A stretch of DNA of 12,787 nucleotides. Source: an uncultured Coriobacteriaceae bacterium (GTDB taxonomy: Bacteria > Actinomycetota > Coriobacteriia > Coriobacteriales > Eggerthellaceae). The notes beneath the pieces are model-generated. The model was given only the letters and a program-made list of their open reading frames with translations. It did no database searches and was not told the origin of the DNA. How positions within the stretch are numbered: the first letter of the stretch is position 1; every line of letters begins with the position of its first letter. Position numbers and translations under genes: made by a program. Shown here piece by piece: positions 1 through 5,953 of the stretch. The stretch is taken from the NCBI GenBank assembly GCA_900550385.1, contig URRZ01000064.1:1-12787 (forward strand), in the 5' to 3' direction.

Positions 1-2
1 GT

Positions 3-1460
3 CCGACGGGGCCGAACTGCCCGCCGGGGGGGGGTCTCTCGTCTAATGGCCTCCTAGCCGCCGATGGCGACCCCGTCGATGGCGCCGTCGCATCCGGGGC
101 GGAAGGCGCTTCTTCCGACGCTGCGGCGAACGCCTCTTCGGGGGCTTTCCTGACCCTCGATGCCGCCTACCTCTACGAGGCGGAGAACTACACGATCGAG
201 GTTTCCGTGCGAGGCAGCGCCTCCGTCGCCGTCGGCGCTTCCGCCCGGAGCGCCGATGATCCGGCCCTCATCGCGGCGGAATATTCGATCGAATCCCCCG
301 CTTCCGCCGACGTGTCCATGGACGTCGCGGTGCTGAACGAGAAGGCTCCCGCGCGCCAATCCGCCGAAGGCTATGCGCAAGACGGCGCCGACGCGGAGGA
401 TATCGTCGACGTCTCCGCACTCGAATTCAGCTTCTCGCGCAACGGCGAACCCCTCGACGTGTCCGCCTGTGACGTGTCCGCCACGATCGTTCCGAACGAC
501 AAGCTGCAGGCTGCCGCCGACGCGATCGAAACCCCCGATGACGCCGTCGAAGATGCGGAAGTCGGCGTCGCCGTCGCCGCGCTGCAAAGCGATGAAGGCG
601 CGCAAGCCGAGAAGCTGGATAGCGTGATGGTGGAGAAAGGGGCGTCCGAGCGCCCGACGATGACGCTCTCGCTCGATAGCGCCGCACCTGCTTTGCAGCT
701 TGTGGCGCGCTCCGCGCTCAACCTCCATTTCACGGTGCAGTACTACGCCAACCTCGAGATCGCGGACAGGGATCCCGACGGCTATCTGACGATCATCGAC
801 ACCGATAACGGCGGGAACTGCGAAGGAGGGATCCTGCCCTCCAACGGCACCGATCCGGACACCACCGGGCTGTACCTCGTGGACGCCGGCAACGGCAAGC
901 GAGAGATCCGCACGAAAATGCAGCTCACCGAACTCTACGCGGCGAACGAGTACGACTACTTCGATGCGCCGAGCCTGCCGTACGTGAACATCTTCCGCAG
1001 CAACGGCAACTACAAGGCCAGCGAGGTCTGGGTGCTCAACGAAGGCGCCGATCCGACGAGCATCGACGAGAACGACTGGACGGTGCACGAGGGCATCGTC
1101 GCCGCGACCGAGCTGCATTTCACGAACAACCCCGACAAGAAGGACGATCCCGACACCGTGTACATCCAAGACGGCACGGTGATCCGCCTCGTCGCGAACC
1201 AGACGGAAAGCGAATACGACAACGCCGCGACGTTCTACGACTACGACATCACCGAGGATGGGAGCATACTTGGGTTTCCGGCGAGGGCGCAAAGGGCATC
1301 AACAATCCCAGCAACTACCCGGGGGACGGCTGGGCGCAGCTGGCTTTCGGCAACGCCAATACCGGAACCGGCATGCACCGGGAAGAGTGGCGCGGGAACA
1401 CGTCCAATCAGAACAACCGCAACGGAAACGGCTACAAGGGCTGCACGTTCGGGTTGGTGA
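3..1460 (+). CDS. Fibro-slime surface protein, N-terminal/middle part (5' partial, frame broken)
   Basis: This frame is open from the left edge, so the true start and signal peptide lie outside the window. The genuine protein sequence appears to run to about base 1265; the rest up to the stop at 1460 is out-of-frame reading. The first ~220 residues are low-complexity, rich in Ala, Ser, Asp and Val, as in extracellular stalks. From about base 715 (FTVQYYANLEI) comes a conserved block, with IDTDNGGN, TELYAANEYDYF and a run ending FYDYDITEDG. As I recall them, coriobacterial fibro-slime proteins share this block directly before the fibro-slime domain. That domain continues in another frame in the next entry, so the two entries are one gene with a one-base disruption. 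The role is probably a surface adhesin or matrix protein; the ligand is unknown. Whether the break is real or a sequencing error cannot be told here. Confidence 0.75.
   Translation, partial: PTGPNCPPGGGLSSNGLLAADGDPVDGAVASGAEGASSDAAANASSGAFLTLDAAYLYEAENYTIEVSVRGSASVAVGASARSADDPALIAAEYSIESPASADVSMDVAVLNEKAPARQSAEGYAQDGADAEDIVDVSALEFSFSRNGEPLDVSACDVSATIVPNDKLQAAADAIETPDDAVEDAEVGVAVAALQSDEGAQAEKLDSVMVEKGASERPTMTLSLDSAAPALQLVARSALNLHFTVQYYANLEIADRDPDGYLTIIDTDNGGNCEGGILPSNGTDPDTTGLYLVDAGNGKREIRTKMQLTELYAANEYDYFDAPSLPYVNIFRSNGNYKASEVWVLNEGADPTSIDENDWTVHEGIVAATELHFTNNPDKKDDPDTVYIQDGTVIRLVANQTESEYDNAATFYDYDITEDGSILGFPARAQRASTIPATTRGTAGRSWLSATPIPEPACTGKSGAGTRPIRTTATETATRAARSGW
26..34 (+). repeat. G9 homopolymer in the surface-protein coding region
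   Basis: Nine consecutive G residues follow CCGCC. Downstream the coding frame is clear. Upstream another frame reads SDGAELPA, which looks more like this type of protein than the PTGPNCPP of the downstream frame. With eight G the two would join into one open frame. With nine, the SDGAELPA frame meets TAA at 44-46. The 25 upstream bases are too few to settle which frame is real. Tracts like this can slip and switch a surface gene on and off, and they are also frequent sites of read error. Confidence 0.5.
1262..1275 (+). other. Frame disruption inside the fibro-slime gene
   Basis: Upstream of about 1265 the homologous protein is in the frame whose codons begin at multiples of three. Downstream of about 1271 it is in the frame beginning one base earlier (WVSGEGAKGINN). 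One missing base, or two extra bases, near ATACTTGGG would explain this. The only heptamer of the X-XXY-YYZ form here (GGGTTTC at 1272-1278) is not in register with the incoming frame, so programmed -1 frameshifting is not supported. Confidence 0.75.
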
Positions 1461-2734
1461 CCGGGCTCGACGAGGACGGCCACATCGTCTATGCAAGCGG
1501 CATCGACGCGCCCAACCTGTTCGACGAAGGCAGCGCGACGGGCAAGACCGCCTACGACGGCTATTCGCTGGGGTTCAACCGCTCCGGCGACACCTACACG
1601 CTCAGCTCGGTCAACGGCGCCGGCCTCGACGGGCTCGAATACTTCAACAACCCTGCGTATCCCACGAATCCCGCGCAGGTGCACACGGGCATCTGGACCA
1701 ACAACTTCTGGCCCATGGACGGGGTGAAGAACGCCGACCCCCATACGGGCACCTACGACACGACCGCGTCCGGCCATCGCGGCGTCGAGCACTTCATCGG
1801 CGTCGATGGCGACTCGACCTATCCGCCCAGCGACGACGGCGTGGCCCACAACAACATGTTCGGCATGCAGTACAGCGTGGAATTCGAACTGACCGAGGAC
1901 TACGTCGGCCCGCTGGAGTACTACTTCTTCGGCGATGACGACATGTGGGTCTTCCTCGACGGCGAGCTGGTCTGCGACATCGGCGGCGTGCACAGCTCCG
2001 TGGGAGCCTACGTGAACCTGTGGGATTGCATCGAGAAAGGCGATGCGGGGAAGCACACGCTCAAGTTCTACTACACCGAACGCGGCCTCTCCGGTTCCAC
2101 CTGCTACATGCAGTTCACCCTGCCTTCGGTGTCCTCCGTCACGCCGACCTACCAGAACGGCCAGCTCAAGATCGAGAAGGAGGTCGTGGGCGAGGCCGAT
2201 GCGGACGCCGAGTTCAGCTTCGACATAAGCATCTCCTCCCCCGACGGCTTGGCCGAAGGCTCCGACTACGCCATCGTGCGGTATTCCCCCGACGGCCAGC
2301 GCATCGAAAGCTCGCTTCTGAGCGGCGGGACGGGCACGTTCAAGCTCAAGGCGGACGAGTACGTGCTCATCGATTACCTGCAGCACGGGACCCATTACAC
2401 GATCGAGGAAACGAACGCGGACGGGTTTGTCGTGAGCAACACGGTCGATGCGGGAGCCCCCACCCAATCGGCCCAGGTGACGGGCACCATGCCCGAAGGG
2501 AAGAGCAGCATCGTGCTGTTCACCAACGCCCTTGCGCCCGAACCGGGGCCCGATCCCGATCCCGATCCCGATCCCGATCCTGAGCCGGAGCCGGAGCCGG
2601 AGGACACGCCCGAGGCGCCCCAAGGCCTAGCCGATGCCGGTGACGGCATGGCGGCGGGGGCGGCCGTTGTCGCCGGTGTCGCCGCTTGTGCCGCCGCGGC
2701 CTGCCTGTTCGCGCGACGCAAGGGCAGGCGTTAG
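1373..2734 (+). CDS. Fibro-slime domain surface protein, C-terminal part (same gene as the upstream entry)
   Basis: The frame is already meaningful before the first ATG at 1373: from about 1271 it reads WVSGEGAKGINN and then DGWAQLAFGNANTGTG. The ATG is therefore only the first formal start, and no ribosome site supports it. Residues ~20-160 continue the conserved block (CTFGLVTGL, APNLFDEG, TNNFWPMDG). Residues ~163-255 are the fibro-slime core, with FGMQYSVEFEL, YYFFGDDDMWVFLDG, VCDIGGVHSSVG and FYYTERG. Residues ~265-385 look like a prealbumin-fold (SpaA/DUF5979-like) wall repeat, with LKIEKEVVG, YTIEETN and a closing VLFTNAL. A Pro-Asp/Pro-Glu spacer follows. Then come LADAG (residues 419-423), a hydrophobic Ala/Val/Gly helix and the basic end RRKGRR. 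That is the layout of a sortase-anchored protein, but the expected Thr of the sorting motif is Ala. A surface location is well supported; binding function is unknown. Confidence 0.82.
   Translation: MHREEWRGNTSNQNNRNGNGYKGCTFGLVTGLDEDGHIVYASGIDAPNLFDEGSATGKTAYDGYSLGFNRSGDTYTLSSVNGAGLDGLEYFNNPAYPTNPAQVHTGIWTNNFWPMDGVKNADPHTGTYDTTASGHRGVEHFIGVDGDSTYPPSDDGVAHNNMFGMQYSVEFELTEDYVGPLEYYFFGDDDMWVFLDGELVCDIGGVHSSVGAYVNLWDCIEKGDAGKHTLKFYYTERGLSGSTCYMQFTLPSVSSVTPTYQNGQLKIEKEVVGEADADAEFSFDISISSPDGLAEGSDYAIVRYSPDGQRIESSLLSGGTGTFKLKADEYVLIDYLQHGTHYTIEETNADGFVVSNTVDAGAPTQSAQVTGTMPEGKSSIVLFTNALAPEPGPDPDPDPDPDPEPEPEPEDTPEAPQGLADAGDGMAAGAAVVAGVAACAAAACLFARRKGRR
2549..2596 (+). repeat. Hexanucleotide repeats encoding a (Asp-Pro)n(Glu-Pro)n wall spacer
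   Basis: Five copies of CCCGAT are followed by one CCTGAG and two CCGGAG units. They encode DPDPDPDPDP then EPEPEP, a stiff acidic spacer of the kind that carries surface domains through the peptidoglycan. The unit length is a multiple of three, so changes in copy number would alter spacer length without breaking the frame. Confidence 0.85.
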
Positions 2735-2830
2735 GACGGATGGGCCGCGCGCCTTCTGCGGAAGCGTCGGGGGAGGGGCCTTCTGGGAAGAGGGCGCCCG
2801 CCCCGAAGCGGATCGAGGAGCGGCTGGTTC

Positions 2831-2836
2831 GGAGGG
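2831..2836 (+). promoter_or_regulatory. Ribosome binding site that selects the start of the HTH gene
   Basis: GGAGGG abuts the first in-frame ATG at 2837, which is too close for initiation. The second in-frame ATG, at 2843, has about 7 bases of spacing from GGAGG and begins MRWDFEV. The start is therefore placed at 2843. Confidence 0.6.
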
Positions 2837-2842
2837 ATGATC

Positions 2843-3214
2843 ATGCGCTGGGATTTCGAGGTTCGCGAGCGCGCCGCCGATCTTTTCGGGCAGGGGCTCG
2901 GCTACAAGGCGGTCGCCACCAAGCTGGGCATGAGCCGCGAGGCGATTCGCGAGTGGTCATACGCGTGGCGCGCCATGGGCCGCGAGGGGCTCCTCGACAT
3001 GGGCCATCGCCGAAGCTACGCCCCCGAGGTGAAGCTGGCGGCCGCACGGGCGCGCGTCGATGGGGGCGAGAGCGTCGTCGACACGATGGCGCGCTTCAGG
3101 ATAGCCAATCGCCGGCAGGTCAACAGCTGGTGCCGCCTGTACGAGGAAAAGGGCGCTGCGGCGTTCGGGCTGGAGGACGGCCCCTGCTGCGATGCGGCAG
3201 ACGGGAACCGGTAG
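2843..3214 (+). CDS. Small double helix-turn-helix protein (IS3 OrfA-like transposase subunit or regulator)
   Basis: The product is a ~123-residue basic, Arg- and Ala-rich protein with two tandem helix-turn-helix units. The first spans about residues 6-50 (AADLFGQGLGYKAVATKLGMSREAIREWSYAWR, given here as the region around GYKAVATKLGMSREAIREW). The second spans about 60-112 (APEVKLAAARARVDGGES, then IANRRQVNSWCRLYEEKG). This pair, with the linking 'MGHRRSYAPEVKLAAA' segment, is typical of IS3-family OrfA / HTH_28 proteins, which bind transposon ends with an OrfB integrase. No DDE integrase follows: the next gene is modA after a hairpin. It is therefore an IS remnant or a domesticated DNA-binding protein. 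I saw no terminal inverted repeats around it. Confidence 0.6.
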   Translation: MRWDFEVRERAADLFGQGLGYKAVATKLGMSREAIREWSYAWRAMGREGLLDMGHRRSYAPEVKLAAARARVDGGESVVDTMARFRIANRRQVNSWCRLYEEKGAAAFGLEDGPCCDAADGNR

Positions 3215-3251
3215 GCCGCTTCCGGCTCCTTTGCAAGACCCGTGGTTTCCC

Positions 3252-3276
3252 AGGGAGGGCATCGCCCTCCCTTTCC
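3252..3276 (+). terminator. Hairpin terminator after the HTH gene
   Basis: A perfect 9-bp stem, AGGGAGGGC (3252-3260) with GCCCTCCCT (3264-3272), has a 3-base loop and is followed by TTCCCATTT. The stem is strong but the T-tract is interrupted. It separates the HTH gene from the modA promoter. Confidence 0.55.
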
Positions 3277-3314
3277 CATTTCTGGGCTGCCCGTATGATG
3301 CCTTGGACTGGAAT

Positions 3315-3354
3315 ATATCGTCTTGACTATATAACTTTTCAAGAATAATATCGT
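3315..3354 (+). promoter_or_regulatory. Repeat cluster over the modA promoter, candidate operator
   Basis: The direct repeat ATATCGT occurs at 3315-3321 and 3348-3354, 33 bases apart, about three helical turns. The inverted repeat TCTTGA/TCAAGA (3321-3326 and 3339-3344) spans the -35 box and spacer. The string TATATAAC at 3328-3335 resembles half of a ModE molybdate-repressor site, but the matching left half is poor. Regulation by a metal-oxyanion sensor is inference. Confidence 0.35.
3323..3351 (+). promoter_or_regulatory. modA promoter (sigma70-type)
   Basis: TTGACT (3323-3328), a 17-base spacer and TAATAT (3346-3351) form a near-consensus housekeeping promoter in an AT-rich island inside GC-rich DNA. 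The start of transcription should be near 3358, giving a leader of about 65 bases before modA. Two small hairpins are possible in that leader: TCCCC/GGGGA at 3364-3375 and CGCCC/GGGCG at 3378-3397. Confidence 0.75.
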
Positions 3355-3423
3355 GGTATGCCTTCCCCAAGGGGATCCGCCCGATAGGGGCAGGGCGAGG
3401 AATGGGAGACAGGAAGGGATACC

Positions 3424-4314
3424 ATGAAGAAGCGTACGCGTATCGTAATGGCCTCCGCCTGCGCATTCGCGCTGGCGGGGTCGCTTGCCATGTTCGGCTG
3501 CTCGTCCGGCGCGCAAAGCGAGGATCAGAAGTCCGAGGAGCCCGCCGCCGCAGAATCGTCGGAGCAGGTCGAGCTGCAGATCTTCGCCGCCAACTCGCTG
3601 GAGAAAGCGCTCAACGAGGTCCAGGCGCTCTACACCGAGCAGACCGGCGTGACCTTCGCCGACACGCAGTACGAAGCCTCCGGCACGCTGAACGAGATGC
3701 TGGGCGGCGGCGCCACCGCCGATATCGAGATCACGGCGTCCAAGGGCACGATGGACACCGCCGTCGAGGAGGGCTACGTCGACGAGGGCACCCGCTTCGA
3801 CATGTTCACCAACGACCTGGTGATCGTGGCCGGCACCGACTCCGACATCGACGAGATGACGCTCGAGGAGGCCGCTTCCGGCAACTACAAGATCGCCGTG
3901 GGCGACGACAACGTCCCCGCCGGCAACTACGCCAAGCAGGCGCTGTCCACCGTGGGCGCTTGGATCGATGACGAGGGCACCGTCGGCCCCGAGTCCGACG
4001 GCAAGGGCGGCACGTTCGAGGGCACCCCGCTTGCCGGCATGGTGACCGAGGGCAAGTCCGTCGGCGACGTGTGCTCCTACGCCAACACCGGCGACGTCGA
4101 CCTGGCGTTCGTCTACAGCTCCGACGTGTACCGCTTCGGCAACGTGAAGATCGTCGGCACGGTGCCCGCCGATGCGTGCAAGGCCATCGTGTACCCGGCG
4201 GCCGTGTGCGCCGAGACCGACAACGCCGATGCCGCCCAGGCGTTCCTGGACTGGGCCGTCAGCGATGAGGATGCGCTGAAGATCTGGCAGGAGTGGGGCT
4301 TCGAGCTGGCGTAA
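3424..4314 (+). CDS. modA: Molybdate (or tungstate) ABC transporter substrate-binding lipoprotein
   Basis: The 296-residue protein captures the oxyanion outside the membrane and passes it to ModB. Residues 1-25 form a lipoprotein signal (MKKRTR, a hydrophobic core, then MFG) with lipidated Cys26 and a Ser/Glu/Ala-rich tether to about residue 50. The mature domain has ModA family landmarks: IFAANSLEKALNEV near residue 57, YEASGTLNEMLGGGATADIEITASKG (type ASSS/GAPADIF block) near 80-105, FTNDLVIVAG near 125, and GDVDLAFVYSSDV near 222-234. The length is slightly above the usual ~250 because of the lipid tether. AGGAAGG at 3411-3417 is the ribosome site. It has its own promoter and is followed by a long hairpin before modB, so it may be made in excess over the permease. 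Molybdate and tungstate cannot be distinguished by eye. Confidence 0.9.
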   Translation: MKKRTRIVMASACAFALAGSLAMFGCSSGAQSEDQKSEEPAAAESSEQVELQIFAANSLEKALNEVQALYTEQTGVTFADTQYEASGTLNEMLGGGATADIEITASKGTMDTAVEEGYVDEGTRFDMFTNDLVIVAGTDSDIDEMTLEEAASGNYKIAVGDDNVPAGNYAKQALSTVGAWIDDEGTVGPESDGKGGTFEGTPLAGMVTEGKSVGDVCSYANTGDVDLAFVYSSDVYRFGNVKIVGTVPADACKAIVYPAAVCAETDNADAAQAFLDWAVSDEDALKIWQEWGFELA

Positions 4315-4376
4315 AGCCTTCGATTGCCCGCCGGCTTCCGGGCGGCAGCCCTTGGAGCCCGCGTCCTGCAAGAACG

Positions 4377-4413
4377 AGGAGGATGGGTGAGATGCCTGCA
4401 CCCATCCTCCTTT
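4377..4413 (+). terminator. 13-bp hairpin between modA and modB
   Basis: A perfect stem, AGGAGGATGGGTG (4377-4389) with its complement at 4399-4411, encloses a 9-base loop and is followed by only three T. It should stop or reduce transcription from modA into modB, or protect the modA mRNA 3' end. The short T-tract suggests partial termination. Confidence 0.65.
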
Positions 4414-4416
4414 GCG

Positions 4417-4422
4417 TATAAT
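4417..4422 (+). promoter_or_regulatory. Candidate modBC promoter -10 box
   Basis: A perfect TATAAT lies five bases after the modA hairpin. The -35 position falls inside the hairpin's 3' arm and loop (about 4394-4399, GCCTGC) and is a poor match, so the promoter may be weak or need an activator. The predicted start near 4429 would give a ~130-base leader. Confidence 0.4.
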
Positions 4423-4429
4423 GTGAGGG

Positions 4430-4558
4430 CTTCGCGCGCCGGGCGCTTCGGGGAAGCTTCCAGCGCGCGAAGGCGCCCCGCTTCGATGCGGAAGCGCCGC
4501 CCGCGCCTCGGCGGATGCCTAGGGCGCGGGGCCTGCAGAAGGGGAATGGGGAGACTGC
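4430..4558 (+). promoter_or_regulatory. Structured 5' leader of modB, candidate cis-regulatory RNA
   Basis: Three consecutive hairpins fill the leader. P1 is a 10-bp stem, 4430-4439 with 4463-4472, with an inner GCTTC/GAAGC hairpin (4445-4457). P2 pairs GGCGC (4472-4476) with GCGCC (4494-4498), with an inner CCGC/GCGG. P3 is 8 bp, 4500-4507 with 4523-4530. After P3, TGCAG (4534-4538) can pair with CTGCA (4555-4559), which would place the GGGGAG ribosome site (4548-4553) in a loop and cover the A of the start codon. I could not match it to the known Moco riboswitch sequence motifs. In GC-rich DNA some pairing is expected by chance. Confidence 0.35.
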
Positions 4559-5950
4559 ATGACGAAAAGCTTGGGGATGCCGAAGGGCGCTGCGGCGCGA
4601 TTCGCCGCTGCGGCGTTGGCGGCGCTTCTCGCCGCGGCGCTGGCCGCGCCCTCCGTCGCGTTCGCGGAGGAATCGGCCGGCGCCGCCGCCGCTCAAGGGG
4701 GATCGTCCGATGTGACGGTGTCGGCCGAAGCGGATGCCGCCATCGCCGACGGCGCCGAATTCGCGCTCGGGGACTTCTCCCGTGCGCAGAAAGGCTCCAA
4801 CCGCGAGGTCGACGGCGCCTATATCGGCTACAGCTACTACCAGGGCGCCGATGCCGACTACCTGGTGGCCGTGGTGACGGCGGACTACGTGGTCGTCCAT
4901 GTGCCCGAAAGCGCGGCGGCGCTGTGCGATCCTGCCGATCCCGCCGTGCAAGGCATCCTGAAGAACTGCCTGATCTCCCTTGACGAGGCGTCCGTCAACG
5001 GCGGCGTGGTCGCCGATGCGGACGCGCCGTGGGAGTTCACTTCCGAGAGCACGTGGGAGCGCGACGGCATCGTGTACTCGTTCGGCGTCGAGGCCGGCGA
5101 GGGCCGCTACTACACCACGGTCGCCGGCGCGGACGGCAGCGACATCGTGAGCGCCACGGCAAACGCCGCGCGACCCCTCTACGTCGATTTCGCGCACGTC
5201 GCCGCGCCCGATGCCGTCGATATCGTCCCGCCCGCCACCGGCATCGCCGCCATCGGCGAGTTCCTCTCCGAGCTCGACTGGAGCCCGCTGTGGGTGACGC
5301 TCAAGACCACCGGCGTCGCCATCGTGTTCATCTTCATCCTGGGCCTGGCGGCGGCGTACTTCAGCCTGCGCATCCCCAAGCGCGCGCAGGACATCGCCGA
5401 CACGCTGTTCACCATCCCGATGGTCCTGCCGCCCACGGTGTGCGGCTTCATCCTGCTGCTCGCCCTGGGCAACAACTCGCCGGTGGGCCGCTGGTTCATC
5501 GACCACGGCCTGCCGCTCGTGTTCAGCTGGCCGGCCACGGTCATCGCCGCCGTGGTGGTGGCGTTCCCGTTGATGTACCGCAGCGCGCGCGGCGCGTTCG
5601 AGAACATCGACCCGCTCATGCTGGACGCGGCGCGCACGCTGGGCTGGAGCAACGGGCGCATCTTCTTCCGGCTGATGATGCCCCTGGCATGGAGCTCCAT
5701 CGCCGCCGGCGCGGTGCTGGCGTTCGCCCGCGCGCTGGGCGAGTTCGGCGCGACGCTGTTCCTCGCCGGCAACTACGCGGGCATCACGCGCACCATCCCC
5801 ATCGCCATCTATTTCGAATGGATGGGCGGCGACATGGACGCGGCGCTGTTCTGGACCGGCGTGGTGATCGTGTTCAGCTTCGTCGTGATCCTGTTCATCA
5901 ACCTGTGGAGCAGACGCACCACCAAGTACCGCCGCGTCTCGGAGGAATAG
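4559..5950 (+). CDS. modB: Molybdate ABC transporter permease with an N-terminal secreted domain
   Basis: The 463-residue protein is about twice the normal ModB length. Residues 1-36 form a signal peptide (hydrophobic Ala/Leu core, AFA cleavage site at 34-36). Residues 37 to about 235 form a beta-rich extracytoplasmic domain that I do not recognise, with repeated Tyr/Val strands (YIGYSYYQG, YLVAVVTADYVVVHVP), two Cys (123, 137) and acidic loops. From about residue 240 (WSPLWVTLKTT) a complete ModB permease follows. It has about five membrane helices (near 251-269, 283-303, 324-340, 380-398 and 433-450) and the coupling EAA-type loop DAARTLGWSNGRIFFRLMMP at 356-375, which docks on ModC. The gene overlaps nothing and ends three bases before modC. 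The start is supported by GGGGAG five bases upstream. The added domain may receive or sense the substrate at the outer face; this is inference. Confidence 0.88.
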   Translation: MTKSLGMPKGAAARFAAAALAALLAAALAAPSVAFAEESAGAAAAQGGSSDVTVSAEADAAIADGAEFALGDFSRAQKGSNREVDGAYIGYSYYQGADADYLVAVVTADYVVVHVPESAAALCDPADPAVQGILKNCLISLDEASVNGGVVADADAPWEFTSESTWERDGIVYSFGVEAGEGRYYTTVAGADGSDIVSATANAARPLYVDFAHVAAPDAVDIVPPATGIAAIGEFLSELDWSPLWVTLKTTGVAIVFIFILGLAAAYFSLRIPKRAQDIADTLFTIPMVLPPTVCGFILLLALGNNSPVGRWFIDHGLPLVFSWPATVIAAVVVAFPLMYRSARGAFENIDPLMLDAARTLGWSNGRIFFRLMMPLAWSSIAAGAVLAFARALGEFGATLFLAGNYAGITRTIPIAIYFEWMGGDMDAALFWTGVVIVFSFVVILFINLWSRRTTKYRRVSEE

Positions 5951-5953
5951 CGC

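Noticed and set aside
1268..1280. Programmed -1 ribosomal frameshift in the fibro-slime gene
   Set aside because: GGGTTTC is not in register with the incoming frame and no downstream stimulatory structure was apparent.
54..1292. Minus-strand open frame opposite the fibro-slime gene
   Set aside because: The plus strand encodes recognisable family sequence; the minus translation is Val/Gly/Arg-rich with no domain.
1241..2623. Minus-strand open frame with an Ile-Gly repeat
   Set aside because: The repeat is only the complement of the Asp-Pro/Glu-Pro hexamers of the plus-strand gene.
2735..2842. Promoter or terminator between the surface gene and the HTH gene
   Set aside because: The 108 bases hold only a small CTTC/GAAG hairpin (2753-2764) without a T-tract, and no -10/-35 pair that I would defend.
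3352..3423. Moco riboswitch in the modA leader
   Set aside because: The leader is only about 65 bases and shows just two small hairpins, too short for that RNA class.
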